Positions 1 through 5,693 of a stretch of DNA of 11,518 nucleotides are shown piece by piece; position 1 is the first letter of the stretch, and each line of letters opens with the position of its first letter. Both the position numbers and the translations under genes were made by a program. The notes under the pieces are model-generated. The model searched no databases. It was given only the letters and a program-made list of their open reading frames with translations, and was not told the origin of the DNA. This DNA comes from an uncultured Burkholderiales bacterium (GTDB lineage Bacteria; Pseudomonadota; Gammaproteobacteria; Burkholderiales; Burkholderiaceae_D): NCBI GenBank assembly GCA_937872165.1, contig CALMOR010000233.1:7455-18972 (forward strand), given 5' to 3'.

Positions 1-1
1 G

Positions 2-103
2 CTGGACGCGGACGCCTTCGTCGCCTGGCACGAGGGCGTACGTCGGGCGGCGGCCAGCGGGCTGCGGTTGAAGCTCGTCGGCGCCGATCGAAGCGCGTCG
101 TGA
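2..103 (+). CDS. C-terminal tail of an unidentified protein (5' end outside window)
   Basis: Only the last 33 codons and a TGA stop (101-103) lie in the window. The readable tail begins LDADAFVAWHEGV and ends LVGADRSAS. I do not recognise the family. The codons have the strong third-position G/C preference of the other genes here, and the frame is open to the window edge, which supports a real gene end rather than chance. A tail this short gives no domain or function. It points in the same direction as the downstream transporter pair, but about 280 bases lie between them, so shared transcription is uncertain. Confidence 0.5.
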   Translation: MDADAFVAWHEGVRRAAASGLRLKLVGADRSAS

Positions 104-340
104 GCGCCCGGGTCGCGGCGACGATCCCGATCCGTCGCGCCGGTGCCGCTCTCTTCTTCGTCGTGCCGGCCTCGTCGGGGCGGCGAAGGCCGGGTCCCGG
201 CTGCCCGCTCGGCGCTCCCGGGGAATCCGTCGAGCGCTGACGGCGATCGTCGCGCGTTGCGCCGACCATCAACGGGCTCGTGGACGGTGCGCTTCCGAAG
301 CCGTCCCCGCGGTCCGTTCCGCCCGCCCCCTCCGACACTA
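104..340. other. Gene-free stretch upstream of the transporter pair
   Basis: No convincing gene is seen here. Several frames stay open because the DNA is G+C-rich, but their translations are arginine/serine/proline-rich low-complexity sequence typical of wrong-frame reading. No clear sigma-70 promoter boxes and no riboswitch-like structure were recognised. A promoter for the DUF3311/symporter pair should lie somewhere here or upstream. Confidence 0.4.
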
Positions 341-359
341 CCGCTCGGTCGCCGAGCGG
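341..359 (+). repeat. Perfect 8-bp hairpin (3-nt loop) just before the DUF3311 ribosome-binding site
   Basis: CCGCTCGG (341-348), loop TCG, CCGAGCGG (352-359): a perfect inverted repeat that would form a very stable RNA hairpin. It ends 9 bases before the AAGGA ribosome-binding sequence at 369-373. No T-run follows, so it is not a typical intrinsic terminator of the upstream gene. It could be a leader structure affecting translation or mRNA stability, or a protein-binding dyad. Confidence 0.5.
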
Positions 360-368
360 CCCTCTCGC

Positions 369-373
369 AAGGA
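369..373 (+). promoter_or_regulatory. Ribosome-binding site fixing the GTG start of the DUF3311 gene
   Basis: AAGGA lies 7 bases before GTG at 381-383. The reading frame has no ATG, GTG or TTG between its upstream stop (69-71) and 381, so this site decides the start of the small membrane protein. Confidence 0.65.
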
Positions 374-380
374 CATCGCC

Positions 381-557
381 GTGTGGATCCTGCTGCTGCC
401 CTTCGTCGGCCTGCTCTGGTTGCCGTTCTACAACCATGAGTTGCCCGCCCTCTTCGGCTTCCCGTTCTTCTACTGGTATCAGCTGCTGTGGGTCCCGCTC
501 ACCGCGCTGCTGATCTGGGTGGTGTATCGCAACGGCCGGAAGCACGGAGTCAAATGA
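381..557 (+). CDS. DUF3311 family small membrane protein (symporter partner)
   Basis: A 58-residue protein with two hydrophobic segments, about residues 2-16 and 33-49, joined by a short loop containing PFYN and FGFPFFYWYQ, which are characteristic of DUF3311. A basic tail (YRNGRKHGVK) follows. DUF3311 proteins are typically encoded immediately before a sodium:solute symporter, as in Bacillus subtilis yhjC/yhjB, and are thought to be small accessory membrane subunits; no biochemical role is established. The start is GTG at 381, because it is the only initiation codon in the frame and has AAGGA 7 bases upstream. The stop TGA (555-557) overlaps the symporter ATG by one base, so translation is probably coupled. 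The protein is slightly shorter than most family members. Confidence 0.8.
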   Translation: MWILLLPFVGLLWLPFYNHELPALFGFPFFYWYQLLWVPLTALLIWVVYRNGRKHGVK

Positions 558-2050
558 TGGAGGCCACCATCGACTGGACCGCGCTGTCGGTCTTCGTGTT
601 CTTCTTCCTCCTCGTGACCGTGATGGGTTTCTACGCGTCGCGCTGGCAGCGACCCGAAGCGAAGGAAGCTCACCTCGACGAATGGGGGCTGGGAGGCCGC
701 AACTTCGGCACCTGGATCACGTGGTTCCTCGTCGGCGGCGACTTCTACACGGCCTACACCGTGATCGCGGTGCCGGCGCTGGTGTATGCCGTCGGCGCCT
801 ACGGCTTCTTCGCGCTGCCGTACACGATCCTGGTCTATCCGATCGTCTTCGTGATCATGCCGAGGCTGTGGCATGCCGCGCACGCGGCCGGCCACGTCAC
901 GGCCGCCGACGTCGTATTCGGACGCTACGGCTCGCGTCCGCTCGAGCTCGCCGTCGCGGTGACGGCGGTCGTCGCGACGATGCCTTACATCGCGCTGCAA
1001 CTGGTCGGCATGGAGGTCGTCATCAAGGCGCTCGGCCTGACCGGCGAGCTGCCGCTGGCAGCCGCCTTCGTCATCCTCGCGCTCTACACGTATTCGGCCG
1101 GCCTGCGCGCGCCCGCGCTGATCGCGTTCGTGAAGGACCTGATGATCTACATCGTGGTACTCGTCGCGGTGGTGCTGGTGCCGATCAGGCTCGGCGGGTA
1201 TCCGGCCGTGTTCGCGGCCGCCGGCGACGCGTTCGCGGCGAAGGGCGGCGCGACCGGCCTCACGCTGAAGGCGCAGCAGATCCTTCCGTATGCGACGCTC
1301 GCGCTCGGCTCGGCACTCGCGGCCTTCATGTACCCGCACACGCTGACCGGCATCTTCGCGGCCAAGAGCGCCGACACGATCCGCAAGAACGCGGTCTTCC
1401 TGCCGGCCTACACGGTCCTGCTCGGGCTGATCGCGCTGCTCGGCTACATGGCCTATGCGGCGAAGCTCACCGTCAAGACCAACAACGACGTCGTGCCGGC
1501 CCTCTTCCATGCGCTGTTCCCGTCGTGGTTCTCGGGCTTCGCGTTCGCGGCGATCGCGATCGGGGCGCTGGTCCCGGCGGCGGTGATGTCGATCGGAGCG
1601 GCCAACCTCTTCACGCGGAATTTCTGGAAGGCCTACGTCGATCCTTCGATCACGCCGCCCGGCGAGGCGAAGGTCGCGAAGATCGTGTCGCTGGTCGTCA
1701 AGGTCGGGGCGCTCGTCATCATCCTGTTCCTGCCCACGCAGTTCGCGCTCGACCTGCAGCTGCTCGGCGGCGTGTGGATCCTCCAGACCTTCCCGGCGGT
1801 CGTGTTCGGCCTCTTCTTCGGCTTCCATCGCGCACCGGCGCTGCTGACCGGCTGGGCCGTCGGCCTCGTCACCGGCACCACGCTCGCGTTCATGGACGGC
1901 GTGAAGCCGGTGCACACGATCGACTTCGGCGGCGGCCACTACACCGTCTACACGGGGCTGCTGGCGCTGGTCGTCAACGTGATCGTGGCGACGGCGGTGC
2001 AGCTCGTCCTGCCGAAAGCGCGCGTGGGCACGAGGCCGACCACGGCCTGA
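557..2050 (+). CDS. Sodium:solute symporter family (SSS) permease, monocarboxylate/MctP-type
   Basis: A 497-residue polytopic inner-membrane transporter of the SSS family (SLC5-like), which uses the sodium gradient to import small solutes. Residues 9-27 form the first hydrophobic helix. The stretch WGLGGRNFGTW (43-53) followed by WFLVGGDFYTAYTV is a classic SSS N-terminal signature, and more than ten further hydrophobic helices follow to about residue 485. Pairing with DUF3311 and overall resemblance suggest the MctP-like group that carries short monocarboxylates such as lactate, pyruvate or acetate, but the substrate cannot be read from the sequence. I chose ATG 557 because GGAG (546-549) lies 7 bases upstream; ATG 554 is also in frame but only 4 bases from GGAG. 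A longer frame from 488 would run through the DUF3311 gene and is rejected. It ends at TGA 2048-2050, converging on the DUF1348 gene. Confidence 0.9.
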   Translation: MEATIDWTALSVFVFFFLLVTVMGFYASRWQRPEAKEAHLDEWGLGGRNFGTWITWFLVGGDFYTAYTVIAVPALVYAVGAYGFFALPYTILVYPIVFVIMPRLWHAAHAAGHVTAADVVFGRYGSRPLELAVAVTAVVATMPYIALQLVGMEVVIKALGLTGELPLAAAFVILALYTYSAGLRAPALIAFVKDLMIYIVVLVAVVLVPIRLGGYPAVFAAAGDAFAAKGGATGLTLKAQQILPYATLALGSALAAFMYPHTLTGIFAAKSADTIRKNAVFLPAYTVLLGLIALLGYMAYAAKLTVKTNNDVVPALFHALFPSWFSGFAFAAIAIGALVPAAVMSIGAANLFTRNFWKAYVDPSITPPGEAKVAKIVSLVVKVGALVIILFLPTQFALDLQLLGGVWILQTFPAVVFGLFFGFHRAPALLTGWAVGLVTGTTLAFMDGVKPVHTIDFGGGHYTVYTGLLALVVNVIVATAVQLVLPKARVGTRPTTA

Positions 2051-2072
2051 GCGCACGCGGGCACGAAGCCGG

Positions 2073-2086
2073 CGAGCGATCGCTCG
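2073..2086. terminator. Perfect 14-bp palindrome in the convergent junction (possible bidirectional terminator)
   Basis: CGAGCGATCGCTCG is self-complementary over all 14 bases. It lies between the symporter stop (2050) and the stop of the opposing DUF1348 gene (2088). It can fold as a 5-bp stem with a GATC loop. Only TT follows on the plus strand and no clear T-run on the minus strand, so it is a weak terminator candidate. Position between convergent genes is the main argument. Confidence 0.35.
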
Positions 2087-2087
2087 T

Positions 2088-2552
2088 TCAGAGCCCGAGG
2101 TCGGTCAGCGACGGATGGTCGTCGGGCCGGCGGCCGAGCGGCCAGTGGTACTTGCGCTCGCCGTCGGTGATCGGGAGATCGTTGATCGACGCGATGCGCA
2201 CGCGCATCAGGCCTTCGCCGTCGAACTCCCAGTTCTCGTTGCCGTAGCTGCGATACCACTGCCCGGCCTCGTCGTGCCACTCGTAGGCGAAGCGGACCGC
2301 GATGCGGTCGTCGCGGAACGCCCAGACTTCCTTGATCAACCGGTAGTCGAGTTCGCGCGCCCACTTGCGCACGAGGAAGGCCTCGATCGCGTCGCGGCCC
2401 TCGATGAACTCGGACCGGTTGCGCCAGCGACTGTCGGTCGTGTAGGCCAGCGCGACGCGCGCGGGGTCGCGCGAGTTCCAGGCGTCCTCGGCCATGCGCG
2501 CCTTCTGCGCGGCGGTCTCGGACGTGAACGGAGGAAGGGGAGGTCGGGACAT
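2088..2552 (-). CDS. DUF1348 / NTF2-like (SnoaL-like) protein
   Basis: A 154-residue protein of the DUF1348 group of the NTF2-like superfamily, small cone-shaped alpha+beta folds that often bind hydrophobic small molecules. No reaction is established for DUF1348. Family hallmarks are visible: RPPLPPFT at the N terminus, AEDAWNSRDP (21-30), DSRWRNRSEF (40-49), RKWARELDYRLIKE (62-75), FAYEWHD (88-94), SYGNENWEF (102-110), and the C-terminal WPLGRRPDDHPSLTDLGL. The track-length frame opens 42 codons earlier, but that extension is arginine/serine-rich and overlaps the preceding gene. ATG 2552 begins exactly where family members begin. The gene lies 34 bases downstream of the AhpD-like gene on the same strand and is probably its operon partner under the divergent LysR regulator. 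It is complete, with no anomalies. Confidence 0.92.
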   Translation of the reverse strand: MSRPPLPPFTSETAAQKARMAEDAWNSRDPARVALAYTTDSRWRNRSEFIEGRDAIEAFLVRKWARELDYRLIKEVWAFRDDRIAVRFAYEWHDEAGQWYRSYGNENWEFDGEGLMRVRIASINDLPITDGERKYHWPLGRRPDDHPSLTDLGL

Positions 2553-2586
2553 GCCGGGCACTCGCGAAAGTTTGAGGGCGCGGTCG

Positions 2587-3138
2587 TCAGGCCGCCTCGC
2601 GCAGCTCGACGCGCGGGAAGTCGATCTCGGTCGCGGCGACGACGTTGATGTAGTTGGTCCACGTGTTGAGGGCGACATGCTGCACGATCTCGATCACCTG
2701 CGCATCGCTGTAGCCGGCCGCGCGTACCGCGTCGACCGCGCCGGCGTCGACGTGTCCGCGTGCCTCGGCGAGCTTCACCGCGAAGCGGACCGCGGCTTCG
2801 GCCTTCGCGTCGTTCGACCCGCCGCCGCGATTGGCCGCCATCTCCGCGTCGTCGAGATGGGCCACGTGCTTGCCCAGATAGGTATGCGCGGCGAGGCAGT
2901 ATTCGCAGCCGTTGACCTGGGCCACCGCGAGCGCGATGCGCTCGCCGATGGCCGCCGGCAACGCGCCCTTGCCGAGTGCGCCCATCATGCCGAGGTAGCC
3001 TTCGAGCGCGGCGGGGCTGTTCGCCACGAGGCGGAAGAGGTTCGGGACCGAGCCGAGTTGCTGCTGGACCGCGTTCAGCAGCGCGTGCGAGGCTTCCGGC
3101 GATGCGGCTATCGTGGCGGGGGTGGGGATGATCGACAT
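2587..3138 (-). CDS. AhpD-like / carboxymuconolactone decarboxylase family thiol protein
   Basis: A 183-residue soluble protein of the CMD/AhpD superfamily, annotated in relatives as a peroxidase-related or carboxymuconolactone decarboxylase family enzyme. The AhpD-type active site CEYCLAAH gives Cys78, Cys81 and His85 in the C-x2-C-x3-H arrangement, with Glu67 upstream; in AhpD these residues support disulfide reduction and peroxide metabolism. The N-terminal LGSVPNLFR (28-36) is typical of this subgroup. True decarboxylase activity is unlikely given the intact CxxC. The start is ATG 3138: GGAG lies 6 bases upstream on the minus strand, and the 27-residue extension from 3219 has no family look and would run into the divergent promoter. 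It is first of a two-gene unit with DUF1348 and divergent from a LysR gene 101 bases away. Confidence 0.9.
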   Translation of the reverse strand: MSIIPTPATIAASPEASHALLNAVQQQLGSVPNLFRLVANSPAALEGYLGMMGALGKGALPAAIGERIALAVAQVNGCEYCLAAHTYLGKHVAHLDDAEMAANRGGGSNDAKAEAAVRFAVKLAEARGHVDAGAVDAVRAAGYSDAQVIEIVQHVALNTWTNYINVVAATEIDFPRVELREAA

Positions 3139-3239
3139 GGGATGCTCCAATGGTGACGAGGCCGCGAGGATGGACTCCGTCGACCGAGCGCGCCAGAGCT
3201 CGCGGCGAGAGATGACCATTCATTTTCCGGAAGGTGGCG
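3139..3239. promoter_or_regulatory. Divergent promoter/operator region between the AhpD-like gene and lysR
   Basis: This 101-base region separates the two divergent start codons, so it must hold both promoters. Near the lysR end is a locally A+T-richer patch with two adjacent dyads: ATGA-CCAT-TCAT (3212-3223), a 4+4 inverted repeat, and TTCCGGAA (3225-3232), a perfect 8-bp palindrome overlapping the lysR ribosome-binding site. T3220 and A3232 also satisfy the T-N11-A spacing of LysR boxes. This suits autoregulation plus activation of the divergent operon, but no binding site is proven. I could not assign -35/-10 boxes with confidence. Confidence 0.5.
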
Positions 3240-4142
3240 ATGGACCGGTTCGACGCGATGGCCGTTCTGCTGACCGTGGTGGAGACCGGCAGCCTGTCGG
3301 CCGCAGGCCGCAAGCTCGACATGCCGCTCGCGACCGTGAGCCGCAACGTGTCGGACCTCGAAGCCCGCCTGAAGGCGCAACTCCTCAACCGCTCGCCGCG
3401 ACGGCTCGAGCTGACCGACGCGGGTCGCAACTACGTCGCGGCGTGTCGACGCATCCTCGACGACGTCACCGAGGCCGAGCGGGAGGCGGCCGGCGAATAC
3501 GACGCGCCCACCGGCCGGCTCGTCGTCACGGCGCCGATCGTGTTCGGTCGGCTGCACGTCGTGCCGGTGGTCGCGGCGTTCCTCGAGATCTATCCCGACG
3601 TCGACGTGAGCATGGCGCTCGGTGACCGCATCGTGCCGCTGCTCGAAGAGCACCTCGACTGCGCGGTGCGCATCGGCGAGCTGCCGGACAGCAGCCTCGT
3701 CGCGACGCGCGTCGGCGCGATCCGTCGCGTCGTCTGCGCGAGTCCCGCCTATCTGGCTCGCATGGGCCGGCCGCTCGTGCCGGCCGATCTCGCGGCGCAT
3801 CGCTGCGTGAGCTTCGAAGCGATGGGCTCGTCCGACGCCTGGCGCTTCGCGGACGAGACGGTAGCGGTCCGCTCGCGGCTGGTCGTCAACACGGCGGACG
3901 CGGCGATCGAAGCGGCACTCGCGGGCGTCGGTCCGACGCGCGTCCTGTCGTATCAGGTCGACGCCGATGTCGCGGCCGGCCGTCTCGAGACCTTGTTGCC
4001 CGCCTTCGAGCCGGCTCCGGTACCGGTCAGCCTCGTCTACGCGAGGCCGGAACGGCTGCCGCTGAAGCTGCGCGCGTTCCTCGACTTCGCGGTGCCGCGC
4101 CTGCGCGCCCGCCTGCGATCGACGCCGCCCGAAGGCCCGTGA
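3240..4142 (+). CDS. LysR-type transcriptional regulator (CrgA-like)
   Basis: A 300-residue cytoplasmic DNA-binding regulator. Residues 1-60 form the winged helix-turn-helix domain (MDRFDAMAVLLTVVETGSLS, then AAGRKLDMPLATVSRNVSDL, then RSPRRLELTDAG). Residues 90-295 form the LysR effector-binding domain, starting GRLVVTAPIVFGRLHV, as in the CrgA-like group. ATG 3240 matches family starts; an in-frame GTG at 3234 is possible but would sit in the ribosome-binding sequence (AAGG, 3231-3234). The gene is divergent from the AhpD-like/DUF1348 pair, its most likely target, since LysR regulators commonly control the adjacent divergent gene. Its stop overlaps the DUF71 start by four bases (GTGA), so the two downstream genes are probably co-transcribed. 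The inducer is unknown. Confidence 0.93.
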   Translation: MDRFDAMAVLLTVVETGSLSAAGRKLDMPLATVSRNVSDLEARLKAQLLNRSPRRLELTDAGRNYVAACRRILDDVTEAEREAAGEYDAPTGRLVVTAPIVFGRLHVVPVVAAFLEIYPDVDVSMALGDRIVPLLEEHLDCAVRIGELPDSSLVATRVGAIRRVVCASPAYLARMGRPLVPADLAAHRCVSFEAMGSSDAWRFADETVAVRSRLVVNTADAAIEAALAGVGPTRVLSYQVDADVAAGRLETLLPAFEPAPVPVSLVYARPERLPLKLRAFLDFAVPRLRARLRSTPPEGP

Positions 4143-4819
4143 GTCCGCGCGCCGCGATCAGCTGGAGCGCCGGCAAGGACTCGTGCCTCGCGCTCGTCCT
4201 CGCCCGTGAAGCGGGACTCGACGTGTCGACCTTCGTGACGATGATGGAGGAGGACGGGCCGAGCCGCAGCCATCGCTTGCCGCGGGCGCTGATCGATGCG
4301 CAGGTCCGCGCTCTCGGCGGTCGCTGGCTGCCGGTCGAAGCCGCGTCGCGCGACTACGCGACCGTCTTCGCGGCGACGCTCGACGCGCTGCGTGACGACG
4401 GGCATGGGCACATGGTGTTCGGGGACATCGACCTCGCCGCGCATCGCGACTGGCTCGAACCGATGTGTCGACGTGCCGGGCTCGACGCGGTCTTCCCGTT
4501 GTGGGGGATGCGACGCGAGGACGTCTCGCGACAGGTGATCGATCGCGGCATCCGGGCCCGCATCGTCTGCGTCGACACGCGCTGGCTCGACGCGAGCCGC
4601 TGCGGGCTCGACTACGACGACGCCTTCGTCGCCTCGCTGCCCGCCGGTGTCTGCCCGGTCGGCGAGGGCGGCGAATTCCACAGCTTCGTGTGGGACGCCC
4701 CGGGCTTCGATCGGCCGCTCGTCGTCGCGCGCGGTCCGCAGCGGCGTGAGCGTTCGAAGCCGCCGCTGTCGCCGACCGAACTGGTCTTCGAGACGCCGTC
4801 GCTGGCCGCCGCGCGATGA
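4139..4819 (+). CDS. DUF71/COG2102 PP-loop ATP-binding protein (DPH6-like; predicted B12 salvage)
   Basis: A 226-residue protein of the ATP_bind_4/DUF71 family. The PP-loop SWSAGKDS (8-15) binds ATP for an adenylation reaction. VFGDI (93-97) and GEGGEFHS (175-182) are further family motifs. In archaea and eukaryotes the family makes diphthamide (Dph6, diphthine-ammonia ligase). Bacteria lack diphthamide, and published comparative genomics of DUF71 predicts a role in cobalamin salvage for a bacterial subgroup found beside B12 transport genes. The next gene here encodes a BtuF-like protein, which supports that reading; a corrinoid side-chain amide ligase would fit the chemistry but is inference. 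It starts at GTG 4139, overlapping the lysR stop (GTGA), with GAAGG only 3 bases upstream. It ends overlapping the next ATG (ATGA). An N-type PP-loop ligase with another substrate is possible. Confidence 0.85.
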   Translation: MSPRAAISWSAGKDSCLALVLAREAGLDVSTFVTMMEEDGPSRSHRLPRALIDAQVRALGGRWLPVEAASRDYATVFAATLDALRDDGHGHMVFGDIDLAAHRDWLEPMCRRAGLDAVFPLWGMRREDVSRQVIDRGIRARIVCVDTRWLDASRCGLDYDDAFVASLPAGVCPVGEGGEFHSFVWDAPGFDRPLVVARGPQRRERSKPPLSPTELVFETPSLAAAR

Positions 4820-5693
4820 AGCGCGGTCCGCGCCGCATCGTCTGCCTGACCGAGGAGACCACCGAGTGGCTCTATCTGCTCGGCGAGGAGGACCGCATCG
4901 TCGGCATCTCCGGCTACACCGTGAGGCCGCGTCGTGCACGCGACGAGAAGCCGCGCATCGCGTCCTTCCTCGACGGCCGCGTCGATCGCATCGTCGCGCT
5001 CGAGCCCGACCTCGTCGTCGGGTTCTCGGACCTGCAGGCCGATCTCGCCGCCCGCCTGATCCGTGCCGGGCTGCCGGTGCTGGTCACGAACCAGCGCAGC
5101 GTGGCCGAGATCGTCGCGACGATGCGGATGGTGGCGGCGCTCGTGCAGGCCGAGGAAGTCGCGGAGCGGTGGATCGCCGGCTGCGAGGCCCGCTGGGCCG
5201 CCATCGCCGCGAACGCATCGGGCTGGCCGCGACGACCGCGCGTCTACTTCGAGGAGTGGGACGAGCCGATGATCAGCGCGATCCGCTGGTCTCGGAGCTG
5301 ATCGCGATGGCCGGCGGCGAGGACGTCTTCGCGGAGCTCGGCCTGCGGTCGCTCGGCCGCGACCGCGTGATCGCCGACCCGATGGAGCCGGTACGGCGCG
5401 CGCCCGACGTGATCGTCGCGTCGTGGTGCGGCAAGAAGTTCAGGCCCGAGCGAATGATCGCCCGCGACGGGTGGGACGCGATCCCGGCCGTGCGCGAAGG
5501 ACGCCTCCATGCGATCCCGTCGTGCGACATCCTGCAGCCCGGACCGGCCGCGCTCGGCGAGGGCCTCGACCGATTGCATCGCCACTTCGCCGACTGGGCG
5601 GCGGGTCAGCCGACCAGCTCGGCGAGCGGGGGGACGACGCAGGGCTGCTGCGGGCGGACCCAGGTCGACTCCACCATCCAGCGGGTCACCTGA
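4816..5693 (+). pseudogene. BtuF-like cobalamin-binding protein, reading frame broken near 5289
   Basis: The first part (158 codons from ATG 4816) reads RRIVCLTEETTEWLYLLGEE, VGISGYTVRPRRAR and LEPDLVVGFSDLQADLA, typical of the periplasmic-binding (Fe/B12) fold of BtuF-like proteins. The family motif EEWDEPMISAIRW ends at 5289 and the frame then stops at 5301. In the next frame from 5289 the protein resumes perfectly: VSELIAMAGGEDVF, IVASWCGKKFRPERM, LQPGPAALGEGLDRLH, to TGA 5691-5693. One missing G (TGGTCTCG where TGGGTCTCG would restore W-V-S) explains it, by real mutation or sequencing error. Restored, the protein is about 292 residues. There is no signal peptide: the fold begins at residue 7, so it would stay cytoplasmic, as in many relatives of this subgroup. 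ATG overlaps the DUF71 stop by four bases. The last 28 residues run beyond the usual end and into the opposing GGDEF-EAL gene. Confidence 0.88.

Noticed and set aside
104..340. A riboswitch or small RNA gene upstream of the transporter pair
   Set aside because: Apart from the simple hairpin at 341-359, no conserved riboswitch core was recognised.
143..513. Two ATG-started frames upstream of and across the DUF3311 gene
   Set aside because: Their translations are Arg/Ser/Pro-rich. The DUF3311 frame with a GTG start and AAGGA site explains the coding signal.
479..2056. A 525-codon minus-strand frame opposite the symporter
   Set aside because: Same G/C artefact; the translation is charged low-complexity sequence, while the plus strand encodes a clear SSS transporter.
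2587..3138. Calling the CMD-family protein a true 4-carboxymuconolactone decarboxylase
   Set aside because: The intact C-x2-C-x3-H site is AhpD-like and no protocatechuate-pathway genes are nearby.
4139..4819. Naming the DUF71 protein diphthine-ammonia ligase (diphthamide synthesis)
   Set aside because: Bacteria do not carry diphthamide. The family match is real, but the neighbouring BtuF-like gene points to corrinoid metabolism.
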